From the NCBI GenBank assembly GCA_002441525.1, contig DJWH01000026.1, positions 1 through 9,122 on the forward strand: a DNA stretch of 9,122 nt, given 5' to 3'. The stretch comes from Acholeplasmataceae bacterium UBA6235 (GTDB lineage: Bacteria; Bacillota_I; Bacilli_A; Acholeplasmatales; UBA5453). How positions within the stretch are numbered: the stretch's first letter is position 1; every line of letters starts with the position of its first letter. Position numbers and translations under genes: made by a program. Below are positions 1 through 5,919 of this stretch, piece after piece. A model generated the notes under the pieces. The model saw nothing but the letters and a program-made list of their open reading frames with translations. It was not told where the DNA came from and searched no databases.

Positions 1-191
1 GCTTCATCAATACGAACGAAGCCTTTGATCGATGAACCATCGAACATCACATCATTATCGAGTGCCTTATATAAATTGGTCACTGGAATCTCAACGTTCT
101 TTACCGTACCTAACATATCGGTAAACTGTAATCTAACATACCTAACATCATTGTCTTTAGCTAATTTTAAAATGTCTTCACGGGTATACAT
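1..191 (-). CDS. glnA: Glutamine synthetase type I, N-terminal fragment (runs off left edge)
   Basis: Glutamine synthetase makes glutamine from glutamate, ammonia and ATP in the cytoplasm and is the main entry point for ammonia assimilation. Only the first 63 codons are in the window. They match the beta-grasp N-terminal domain of Bacillota GS I closely: the segment [16 protein letters not shown] near residues 21-36, then [15 protein letters not shown] near residues 49-63. Arg60 aligns with Arg62 of the Bacillus subtilis enzyme, a residue known there for glutamine feedback control, so that control could be kept (inference). The ATG at 191-189 is chosen because GGAGG (complement of 203-207) lies 11 bases upstream, a slightly long spacing, and because the N-terminus then lines up with the family. 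The next gene upstream on the same strand ends in a terminator hairpin, so glnA should have its own promoter. Identification is secure; the rest of the gene is outside the window. Confidence 0.93.
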   Translation of the reverse strand, partial: MYTREDILKLAKDNDVRYVRLQFTDMLGTVKNVEIPVTNLYKALDNDVMFDGSSIKGFVRIDE

Positions 192-216
192 AGGGTTTAA
201 ATCCTCCAATGCTTAT

Positions 217-245
217 ATTGTTACAAATCAGCACGAAAAAATCAA
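217..245 (-). promoter_or_regulatory. Possible glnA promoter
   Basis: On the minus strand a TTGATT box (complement of 240-245) and an AACAAT box (complement of 217-222) are 17 bases apart, each matching the sigma-A consensus at 4 of 6 positions. They lie between the upstream terminator hairpin and the glnA ribosome binding site, where a promoter is expected. Both boxes are weak, and I see no clear GlnR-type operator. Confidence 0.3.
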
Positions 246-258
246 CTAAAAGATACAA

Positions 259-292
259 AAAAAGTGTTTTCGATTTCATGAAAGCACTTTTT
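259..292 (-). terminator. Rho-independent terminator of the recombinase-like gene
   Basis: A 13-bp hairpin (arms 259-271 and 280-292, one G-T wobble, 8-base loop) is followed on the minus strand by an uninterrupted T run. It lies about 40 bases after the stop codon of the minus-strand recombinase-like gene and before the glnA control region, so it separates the two transcripts. The arms are AT-rich and T-flanked on both sides, so it could also act on the plus strand, where no gene needs it. Confidence 0.72.
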
Positions 293-332
293 GTCATTTT
301 TTGTATTGTTTTTCTTCTATCAATTAAACGAA

Positions 333-944
333 TTAGGTTTTATCACTTTTGTGAGTGCCTTGATTTTCTATATACTCTTTGTAATACTTGTAAAAACTAG
401 TTTTTTTCACATTTAAAATTGTCATCGCTTCTTTAAGTGATAATAGTTTATGGTGATATTGATACATCACATCTTTATACTGCGTATCCGATAGTTTCTT
501 CGGTCTACCAAACTGAACACCTTTTTCTTTAGCTTCTTCAATCCCTTTGATTTGTTTCACATGTTGAATGGCTTTTTGGTTTTTACCAATATAGCTCAAA
601 ATTTCTTCCACCATATCAATCACGAATCTTGAATCAATGTTTGTCTCATTTCTTCGTGTGTCAATCATCGGTGTATCTAAAACAACCACATCGACTTGAA
701 TCTCTTTACACAGTACATGCCACAAACGACTCATCTCTTCACAATCATCAGACAAATCATATAAACTTCGAATGATGATGCAATCATTCGGTTTTAATAA
801 TGAAATCAATCGATGTAGTTCTGGTTGTGTTTTTGCTTCTTCATCGTAAAAAATATGTCTTTGATCGACATGATAAGTATTCAATTGTACTTGTATGGTC
901 TGACAGTCTAAACCAGCAATATGCCTTACATAAGCATAAATCAA
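333..944 (-). CDS. Catalytically dead serine recombinase-family protein, probable DNA-binding regulator
   Basis: The 203-residue protein has the layout of small resolvases/invertases: a catalytic-type domain (about 1-130), a family-typical linker ending in KGVQFGRPKK (about 141-150), and a C-terminal helix-turn-helix (about 152-188). The active site is gone. Aligned with gamma-delta resolvase, YARVS has become YAYVR, replacing Arg8 by Tyr and nucleophile Ser10 by Arg (residue 7 here). The RPEL-type Arg45 is Gln. LDRLGR has become LYDLSD, losing Asp67, Arg68 and Arg71 (residues 62, 63 and 66 here). The AEKER-type motif reads GKNQK. It therefore should not cut DNA; binding through the C-terminal domain is a reasonable inference. 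The start is taken as TTG at 944-942, because GAGG (complement of 953-956) sits 8 bases upstream and the protein then begins M-I-Y-A-Y as relatives do. GTG at 953 and ATG at 950 overlap or abut that ribosome site. It is divergent from the GGDEF gene and may control it. Confidence 0.85.
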   Translation of the reverse strand: MIYAYVRHIAGLDCQTIQVQLNTYHVDQRHIFYDEEAKTQPELHRLISLLKPNDCIIIRSLYDLSDDCEEMSRLWHVLCKEIQVDVVVLDTPMIDTRRNETNIDSRFVIDMVEEILSYIGKNQKAIQHVKQIKGIEEAKEKGVQFGRPKKLSDTQYKDVMYQYHHKLLSLKEAMTILNVKKTSFYKYYKEYIENQGTHKSDKT

Positions 945-952
945 AATCATCA

Positions 953-956
953 CCTC
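953..956 (-). promoter_or_regulatory. Ribosome binding site that decides the recombinase-like start
   Basis: The minus strand reads GAGGTGATG here. GAGG (953-956) is the only good Shine-Dalgarno match nearby. It is 8 bases from TTG 944 but overlaps GTG 953 and is only two bases from ATG 950, so TTG is favoured as the initiator. Confidence 0.55.
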
Positions 957-984
957 GGTTATTTTTGAGTGTAAAGGGTCTCAT

Positions 985-1014
985 TTGACATCATGAAGTG
1001 TTCTATGCTATTAT
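985..1014 (+). promoter_or_regulatory. Sigma-A type promoter of the PAS-GGDEF gene
   Basis: A perfect TTGACA -35 box (985-990) is 18 bases from a TATTAT -10 box (1009-1014), which is preceded by TGC and so is an extended -10. Transcription should start near 1021, leaving a leader of about 108 bases before the GGDEF gene. The -10 box overlaps the -10 of the opposite-strand promoter, so the two probably compete for RNA polymerase. Confidence 0.75.
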
Positions 1015-1038
1015 ACAAGTATAGTTCATTAATGTCTA
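1010..1038 (-). promoter_or_regulatory. Divergent promoter of the recombinase-like gene
   Basis: On the minus strand TAGACA (complement of 1033-1038, 5 of 6 to consensus) is 17 bases from a perfect TATAAT (complement of 1010-1015). Transcription would start near 1003, giving a leader of about 60 bases before TTG 944. The promoter overlaps the GGDEF promoter by its -10 box, and the left arm of an inverted repeat (1025-1033) falls in its spacer. Confidence 0.72.
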
Positions 1039-1060
1039 TATTTTCGAACGAATTAATGAA
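1025..1060. repeat. 9-bp inverted repeat in the divergent control region (candidate operator)
   Basis: TTCATTAAT at 1025-1033 is repeated exactly inverted as ATTAATGAA at 1052-1060 with 18 bases between. It lies just downstream of the GGDEF transcription start and overlaps the -35 side of the recombinase-like promoter. It could be a two-half-site operator, possibly for the neighbouring dead recombinase, since resolvases bind paired half-sites. It could also be an RNA stem in the GGDEF leader. The arms are AT-rich, so chance is not excluded. Confidence 0.45.
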
Positions 1061-1128
1061 AATTTAAGTTTAAAAAGTGACATTTACACATCGCTCGTGG
1101 CCTTTTTGTCCACAGAAAGCAGGTTCAT

Positions 1129-2010
1129 ATGATGCAAAACCTCCATTTATTTGATTACGTCAGTGATGGTGTTTATTTTGTCGATAAAGATAGACACATC
1201 TTATACTTTAACAAAGAAGCTGAACGCATCACGGGATTTACATTAGCTGAGGTGAAGGATTCTTCATGTGCAAATAACATTTTAAATCACATCAATGAAT
1301 ACGGATTAAATTTGTGTACGACGGTTTGTCCTTTACATCGAACCTTGATGAAAAATGAAATCAATCAGGAAATTGTATACCTTCATCATAAACAAGGCCA
1401 TCGTGTCAAGGTATCGATTAAAACCATCCCGTACGTCGAAGATGGTGTCGTTGTAGGTGCACTTGAAATATTTACAGATTTATCTAATTCCAATTTGATA
1501 GAGAATTTATTGGCTTATAAAAAGAAAGCCTTGATTGATCCGCTCACACAAATAGGTAATCGCCACTATTTTGAAGAAATCAGTGATACTTTATACAACC
1601 AAGATTATCACAGTGCACCGGTAGGTGTACTATTCATTGATATCGATAATTTTAAATCAGTCAATGACACTTATGGACATGACGTGGGTGACCGAGTACT
1701 CAAGGCTTTATCAAAAACCTTAATTAACAACCTCAATAGCGGTGATTATATCTTCCGCTATGGTGGAGAAGAATTTGTGATTTTATTGAAAGAAGCGAAC
1801 AGAGAATACTTATCATATATCGCCGAAAAACTACGAAAACTGGCAAATAAATCATCGATAAGACACATGAACACAGATATCGTCTTTAGTATCTCAATTG
1901 GGGCAACTTTAGTCGAGTCCGGTGAAGGCATTAAATCTGCCTTAAATCGAGCTGATGAAGCTTTATATTTATCCAAACATACTGGTAAAAATAAAACCAC
2001 CTTGTTGTAG
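1129..2010 (+). CDS. PAS-GGDEF diguanylate cyclase
   Basis: This enzyme should make cyclic di-GMP from two GTP in the cytoplasm; no membrane segment is visible. Residues about 5-118 form a PAS sensor domain (VSDGVYFVDKDRHILYFNKEAERITGF). The GGDEF domain covers about 134-293: DPLTQIGNR at 137-145, FIDIDNFKSVND with metal-binding Asp171, and the signature GGEEF at 212-216, all intact, so activity is expected. The inhibitory I-site (RxxD just before GGEEF) reads NSGD, lacking the Arg, so product inhibition through it is unlikely. The PAS domain carries Cys47, His54, Cys63, Cys67 and His70 in a C-x6-H-x8-C-x3-CP-x-H pattern that could hold a metal or respond to redox. The start is ATG 1129; ATG 1132 is equally possible and is better spaced from a weak AGG at 1121-1123. 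Transcription comes from the strong promoter at 985-1014 and ends at a hairpin terminator. The ligand and the c-di-GMP target are unknown. Confidence 0.93.
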   Translation: MMQNLHLFDYVSDGVYFVDKDRHILYFNKEAERITGFTLAEVKDSSCANNILNHINEYGLNLCTTVCPLHRTLMKNEINQEIVYLHHKQGHRVKVSIKTIPYVEDGVVVGALEIFTDLSNSNLIENLLAYKKKALIDPLTQIGNRHYFEEISDTLYNQDYHSAPVGVLFIDIDNFKSVNDTYGHDVGDRVLKALSKTLINNLNSGDYIFRYGGEEFVILLKEANREYLSYIAEKLRKLANKSSIRHMNTDIVFSISIGATLVESGEGIKSALNRADEALYLSKHTGKNKTTLL

Positions 2011-2016
2011 GTGGTT
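1995..2016 (+). other. Hairpin across the GGDEF stop codon
   Basis: AACCACC (1995-2001) pairs exactly with GGTGGTT (2010-2016) around an 8-base loop, and the TAG stop (2008-2010) lies at the loop and right arm. No T run follows, so this is not itself a terminator. It may protect the mRNA end or reflect chance. Confidence 0.4.
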
Positions 2017-2036
2017 CTAGATAAAACATCATCCCT

Positions 2037-2068
2037 AAACACGCATTTTTTCACTCAAATGCGTGTTT
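2037..2068 (+). terminator. Rho-independent terminator of the GGDEF gene, shared convergent region
   Basis: A perfect 12-bp stem (2037-2048 with 2057-2068, 8-base loop) containing ACACGC/GCGTGT is followed on the plus strand by a T-rich tail. It ends the GGDEF transcript 27 bases after the stop codon. It also lies just after the convergent mscS stop codon (2081) and can fold in that transcript too, though the minus-strand tail has only three T after the arm. Confidence 0.8.
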
Positions 2069-2080
2069 TCCTTTTATTTA

Positions 2081-3016
2081 TTATTCTTTTGCTTGATGTA
2101 CCACGATTTGATTGAATGGAATTTCGATGTTGTTTTCATCAAAAATGAGTTTGATTTCTCTATTGAGTTGTCTTCTAACACCGTATTTGTCGTTTTCTTC
2201 ACACTTCGCGTAGATTCTTAAAACAACCCCTGAGGCACCGAGTTCTTGAACACCGTAATAAAATGGACCTTCTTTGATGTGTGGAATAGCCTCTTTCAAA
2301 CGGTGAAGATTCTTTTTAATCACTTCTTCGATGTCTTTTAGATTCGCTCCGTAAGATACCGATACGTCACAAATCGCAGGTGATAGCTTATTGGTTGTAT
2401 TGATTGCGCCACGAATGTCGGAGTTATTGATGATTTTGATGTCACCGTTGATGTCTTCAAATTTGGTGACACGTACACCAATATCGATGACACGGCCTCT
2501 AAAGTCACCAATTTGAATGATATCATTGATTTCAAATTGATCTTCAAAAATGATGAATAATCCTGCCAAGATATCTTCAACCAATGATTGTGCACCAAAG
2601 GTTAAAGCTAACCCTAAAATACCTAAGGAAGCGAGCAGTGTCGGTGTTTGTACACCCCAAGCGGATAGGATAAGGAATGCGCCTACAATGAGTACACCAT
2701 ACTTAATCATAGATGCGAGCAGATTCGCGATGGTTCTCGATTTCTTACCTCGTAAGGTGATGAGTTTCAATATGAGTTCAAATACTTTTGAAATTACCCA
2801 CAAGAACACCACCACGGCGATGGTTTCGACAATATTCGGTACGTTGTTTTCAAAGAAATCGACGATACCGAAGAACTTACCAATGTTATCAGCGGATAGT
2901 TCATATAATAAGGTGCCTGGTTTAAAAATGTATTTCCCTAAAATCGCGAGTAGTAAGAAAATGCCTGCGAGTGATCCAAATACGATGGTTGTGATTTGTT
3001 TTTTATTGAGTTTCAT
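2081..3016 (-). CDS. MscS-family small-conductance mechanosensitive channel
   Basis: MscS channels sit in the cytoplasmic membrane and open under tension to release solutes on hypo-osmotic shock. The 311-residue protein shows the compact MscS layout: helices at about 8-28, 60-85 and 103-150. The last ends in the Gly/Ala-rich pore helix (LASLGILGLALTFGAQSLVEDILAG, about 128-152). The beta domain follows (FEDQFEINDIIQIGDFRGRVIDIGVRVTKFEDINGD, about 157-192), then the mixed C-terminal cytoplasmic domain. Length fits MscS/YkuT-like channels. The ATG at 3016-3014 is chosen because GGGAGGA (about 3025-3031) lies about 8-9 bases upstream; an ATG 27 bases earlier lies within the preceding gene and lacks such a site. 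The gene starts inside the end of the preceding gene (14-base overlap), implying translational coupling, and no separate promoter is seen. Family is secure; the exact subfamily is not. Confidence 0.93.
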   Translation of the reverse strand: MKLNKKQITTIVFGSLAGIFLLLAILGKYIFKPGTLLYELSADNIGKFFGIVDFFENNVPNIVETIAVVVFLWVISKVFELILKLITLRGKKSRTIANLLASMIKYGVLIVGAFLILSAWGVQTPTLLASLGILGLALTFGAQSLVEDILAGLFIIFEDQFEINDIIQIGDFRGRVIDIGVRVTKFEDINGDIKIINNSDIRGAINTTNKLSPAICDVSVSYGANLKDIEEVIKKNLHRLKEAIPHIKEGPFYYGVQELGASGVVLRIYAKCEENDKYGVRRQLNREIKLIFDENNIEIPFNQIVVHQAKE

Positions 3017-3989
3017 TGTAGTGTTCCTCCCATTGGTACACATATGATTGATAAATATCGGTGAAGCCTTTTTCTAAGTAAATCGCGACCTTAATCTCAT
3101 AAACCTTGGTTGGATCGACGTTTTCGATGATGCCTTCAATCGAAAGCGTCTCATCTAAAATGAAGGTGTCTTGATAGACCTTAACGCCATCTAAATAGAG
3201 GGTAATTCGAATATCATCTGTCAATCGCTTTAAAGCGAAATCATAGAGATAGAAATAATAAGATACGTTTTCTAAATCGATATAAGCACTGCCATAAATC
3301 ATTGGATCATTGGTGGTGGTAAAGTCGGATTCTAATAGTGTCTGATAACCACCGCGTTTTGGGTATACCAGTTCGAAGTGGTAGGTATGCCCATCGGCTT
3401 TAACCTCATTGATTTCTCCATAACTTTGGGTATTCCCCGATGGGTCTAATGTGATTTCAACGGATTGAAATAATTCGCCCCATTCATATACATTTAGGAT
3501 GACCTGTTCCGTTGGTAATATATCATATATATCAGTAACGCTGAGATAATAGTATAAGGTGTGAATGTTTTGTGAAATGGATATCGTCGCGACCGGTTTG
3601 GTGGTTAAGCGGTATTTGGTTTCGTAAACGGTTTGGTCTCCAAACCCGAAATCACCTTTGATTTTTAGGGTATATTCACGACCCACAATGAGGGTCGGAA
3701 ATACCCCCATTTGGTCACCGACTCCAATCGGTTGTTCATAATATTCTTCAGGGCTTTCGAGACTAACCCGTAAAGTATCCATCTTTAAATCTGGATGGTG
3801 CTCTATATAGAATTCGTAGTTTAATGTATCCGCTGTATTGTATAAGGACAACAACTGAATCACCACCGGTTGGAACAACCTAAAAGACGCTACTGCAGCG
3901 ACGGTGGTTAAAAGGATACCGCCTAAGTAACGTTTTAATATGAAGTTTTTGCGTTCGCGTTCAAGTCTAGATTGTCGTGATAATGCCAT
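3003..3989 (-). CDS. Single-pass membrane protein with beta-rich outer domains, function unknown
   Basis: I do not recognise this family. The 328-residue protein has a very basic N-terminus (RQSRLERERKNFILKR), one hydrophobic segment at about 22-46 with no obvious signal-peptidase or lipobox site, and then about 280 residues of alternating beta-strand pattern. It is best read as an N-in signal anchor with an extracytoplasmic part. That part divides into about three similar-sized units (52-132, 133-226, 228-320), rich in Tyr and Thr with short turns, like fibronectin-III or Ig-type folds; this is by strand pattern only. The start is ATG 3989, with AAGGA about 10 bases upstream. An in-frame ATG at 4103 would put coding sequence over the upstream terminator and over a TATAAT box at 4015-4020, so it is rejected. 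The gene overlaps mscS by 14 bases. A role as channel partner, envelope-stress sensor or surface protein is possible. Confidence 0.75.
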   Translation of the reverse strand: MALSRQSRLERERKNFILKRYLGGILLTTVAAVASFRLFQPVVIQLLSLYNTADTLNYEFYIEHHPDLKMDTLRVSLESPEEYYEQPIGVGDQMGVFPTLIVGREYTLKIKGDFGFGDQTVYETKYRLTTKPVATISISQNIHTLYYYLSVTDIYDILPTEQVILNVYEWGELFQSVEITLDPSGNTQSYGEINEVKADGHTYHFELVYPKRGGYQTLLESDFTTTNDPMIYGSAYIDLENVSYYFYLYDFALKRLTDDIRITLYLDGVKVYQDTFILDETLSIEGIIENVDPTKVYEIKVAIYLEKGFTDIYQSYVYQWEEHYNETQ

Positions 3990-4014
3990 CTTATCACTGT
4001 CCTTATCTACCTTC

Positions 4015-4020
4015 ATTATA
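4015..4020 (-). promoter_or_regulatory. -10 box before the beta-domain gene and mscS
   Basis: A perfect TATAAT on the minus strand lies 26 bases before ATG 3989 and after the upstream terminator, where a promoter for the two-gene unit is needed. No good -35 box is visible; the 17-base position holds only ATTTAT. It may be weak or depend on an activator. Confidence 0.45.
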
Positions 4021-4075
4021 GACTTAAACTTTAAAAAATAAATGGTTATTTCATATTTTTGAATCAAAAAATAGA

Positions 4076-4099
4076 AAACGACGCACTTTTGCGTCGTTT
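4076..4099 (-). terminator. Rho-independent terminator of the Sel1-repeat gene
   Basis: A perfect 9-bp stem (AAACGACGC at 4076-4084 with GCGTCGTTT at 4091-4099, 6-base loop) is followed on the minus strand by TCTATTTTTTG. It begins four bases past the Sel1-gene stop codon and separates that transcript from the beta-domain/mscS unit. Confidence 0.8.
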
Positions 4100-4102
4100 G
4101 CA

Positions 4103-5806
4103 TTAGATTAAGTTGATAATGTTCAGGTATACGTCTGCGACAAAAGCTAACCCAATCAATATACCAAAAATGGCTAATAGAATCGGTAATCGGCGTTTAC
4201 GACTGTTTTGTTTCTTGACCTTCTCTGCTTTTTTAAAGTCTAGAGAATCATTCATCTTGATCAACTCAGTTTTGGATAAGGTTAGTAGTTTCTTAGGACC
4301 AATTTTACTGAGCAGATAAACCAATAATAGATAGCATGCTGAGGCACCAACCATTGCGAAAGCGATATTGGCTTCTAACGCATCATAATATAAAAAGTTC
4401 AGTGCGAACAAGGATAACAATAAAATGATGTTCATGATGGTATAAACCGTTGGTTTTGGTTTAACCATGCTCTTTTGAACTTTAACGATGGCCTTTTCAA
4501 CCTCTGGTTTGAGTGGCCCTTCTAACAGTACCCCTGTTTGAATGTCTTTAGGGGTTAAGGTGGTTTCATAAGTATCATCTAAAAACTTTAAACGTAAACG
4601 TAAGGTTGGTTTAAATAAGTATGCAAAGTCAAAATCAATTTTAGAGTCCACCAATAAGTCTTTATAGGTGGCCTTTTCTTTTTCAGATTCTTTATGTAAG
4701 GATTCTAATATCAGCTTTTCAGGTTCATAGGGTTTAAAGACACAAATACCTGAGGTCATGTTATATTTGCCTAAGATGGCACGTTCAGACAGTACCGATT
4801 GCTTACTGTCTGGTCGTTCATCAAAGTTTTTATAACTGATTTCCTTTTGAATGACTTCAGCGGGTTTCTTTTTCTTCGGTTTTTCTTTATATACATCCAA
4901 CTTCCCTGTATAGAACATGAGTGGTTTAGGTTCAAATATCAACTCAGGAATGATTTTGATGTCTTTGATGTTGGTAGAGAATTCTGGTTCATACGATATC
5001 GATTGGAAGATGTAAGCTTTATAGTCTTCAACATATTTGTTGTAGTCGAAGATGGTTTCTAGATACCCACCTTTGGGTGGGATAAAGAAACCAGCAGTAC
5101 CATCATTTGAATGGTTTGGTTTATAGTTCGCATTTAACAATAAGACATAATAAGTGGTTGCCTTAATATAGTCTTTACCGTGAAACTCAGGGTACATTGG
5201 GCTACCATCATAAAATAGATGAAATAGTTGGTGTGTGGCGTCTAAATAGCCCTTCTTATGGGCTAGCGTTAAGTCTTCAATCGCTTTTTCATAATTGGGT
5301 TTTTTCGCTTCTAAGTGGACCAAAGCAGCGTTGTATAAGCCGTTAGGCATTAAGTACTTTTCATATAACCCGACAAAACGTTCCAGCTCTTGTTCAGATG
5401 AGGTATACAGACGTGGGTCAAATTCGCTTAAGAAATGGATCGTTTGTGGTTCATATTCTTCCATATAGGTTTCGAAGTATTTAAAACCTACTTTGTAGTT
5501 CACTGGTTGATTATAGAGTTTACCAAAATAGATTTGTCCACAATAATAATTCGCTTCTAAATAGCCTTTTTTAGCGGATAGCTTGATTTTATCAATGCCT
5601 TCTTCAAGTTTATTGACAGACACCAAAATAAAGCCTAACTCCAATAAAGCTTTAGGGTGATTCTTAGCACTGGCCATCTTAATGTATTTCTCATAGACTT
5701 GGTCATTCTGTAAAACACCTTTACCTATTTTATATAACATCGCGAGGTCGTAGCACGCGTCTAAATCGCCAGAATTCGCTTTGAGTGTAAGTGCGTTAAT
5801 ATCCAT
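4103..5806 (-). CDS. Sel1-repeat protein with three C-terminal membrane helices
   Basis: This 567-residue protein has an unusual layout. The first 200 residues or so contain several Sel1/TPR-like helical repeats, for example GDLDACYDLAMLYKIGKG near 13-30, LSAKKGYLEANYYCGQIYFG near 76-95 and LAHKKGYLDATHQLFHLFYDG near 181-201. Such repeats normally bind proteins or peptides. A middle region (about 210-450) matches nothing I know and includes a Lys/Pro-rich stretch (KEKPKKKKP, about 307-315). Three hydrophobic helices follow at about 454-474, 478-500 and 540-562, with a strongly basic cytosolic loop (KKAEKVKKQNSRKRR) before the last. By the positive-inside rule the Sel1 part is cytoplasmic and the short C-terminus is outside. 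No Trp is present. The start is ATG 5806, with GGGGGAG 6 bases upstream; ATG 5821 lacks a ribosome site. It has its own promoter and terminator. Its function is unknown; a membrane-tethered scaffold is an inference. Confidence 0.8.
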   Translation of the reverse strand: MDINALTLKANSGDLDACYDLAMLYKIGKGVLQNDQVYEKYIKMASAKNHPKALLELGFILVSVNKLEEGIDKIKLSAKKGYLEANYYCGQIYFGKLYNQPVNYKVGFKYFETYMEEYEPQTIHFLSEFDPRLYTSSEQELERFVGLYEKYLMPNGLYNAALVHLEAKKPNYEKAIEDLTLAHKKGYLDATHQLFHLFYDGSPMYPEFHGKDYIKATTYYVLLLNANYKPNHSNDGTAGFFIPPKGGYLETIFDYNKYVEDYKAYIFQSISYEPEFSTNIKDIKIIPELIFEPKPLMFYTGKLDVYKEKPKKKKPAEVIQKEISYKNFDERPDSKQSVLSERAILGKYNMTSGICVFKPYEPEKLILESLHKESEKEKATYKDLLVDSKIDFDFAYLFKPTLRLRLKFLDDTYETTLTPKDIQTGVLLEGPLKPEVEKAIVKVQKSMVKPKPTVYTIMNIILLLSLFALNFLYYDALEANIAFAMVGASACYLLLVYLLSKIGPKKLLTLSKTELIKMNDSLDFKKAEKVKKQNSRKRRLPILLAIFGILIGLAFVADVYLNIINLI

Positions 5807-5831
5807 TGAAATCTCCCCCATCTTTGGTTTT

Positions 5832-5860
5832 ATTATACCACCATGTTGATATTATGTTAT
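5832..5860 (-). promoter_or_regulatory. Promoter of the Sel1-repeat gene (extended -10)
   Basis: On the minus strand ATAACA (complement of 5855-5860, 4 of 6 to the -35 consensus) is 17 bases from a perfect TATAAT (complement of 5832-5837) that is preceded by TGG, giving an extended -10. Transcription would start near 5825, about 20 bases before ATG 5806. Confidence 0.68.
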
Positions 5861-5895
5861 TTCATTACTCGTATTATTGAAATGAATAAGAAAAA

Positions 5896-5919
5896 CGATT
5901 AGCCTTCAAAGACTAATCG
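5896..5919 (-). terminator. Terminator of the ATPase/Toprim cassette, built over the stop codon
   Basis: CGATTAG (minus strand, 5919-5913) pairs exactly with CTAATCG (5902-5896). The stem continues with one mismatch and three more pairs, and TTTTT follows immediately. The TAG stop of the Toprim-like gene is part of the first arm, so the cassette ends very tightly. Confidence 0.75.

Noticed and set aside
25..400. Two short plus-strand open frames near the left edge
   Set aside because: One is antisense to glnA; the other runs over a terminator hairpin and into the recombinase-like gene. Neither has a ribosome site or recognisable product.
333..953. Active resolvase with nearby recombination site or invertible segment
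   Set aside because: All catalytic residues that I can align are replaced, and no pair of long inverted or direct repeats suitable as crossover sites is seen.
1021..1128. c-di-GMP riboswitch in the GGDEF leader
   Set aside because: The conserved core and tetraloop receptor pattern of the class I riboswitch that I know is absent, and I see no class II pattern.
2550..3047. Plus-strand open frame of 165 codons opposite mscS
   Set aside because: It is the antisense shadow of a clear MscS gene, with no ribosome site and a composition that follows the opposite strand.
4021..4103. N-terminal extension of the beta-domain protein from an ATG at 4103
   Set aside because: It would be translated from across the Sel1-gene terminator and past a TATAAT box, has no ribosome site, and adds residues unlike a signal anchor. 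ATG 3989 is better supported.
5064..5082. GC-rich hairpin CCCACC/GGTGGG inside the Sel1 gene
   Set aside because: It encodes part of the protein (Pro-Pro-Lys-Gly-Gly), has no T run after it, and is probably a by-product of codon choice.
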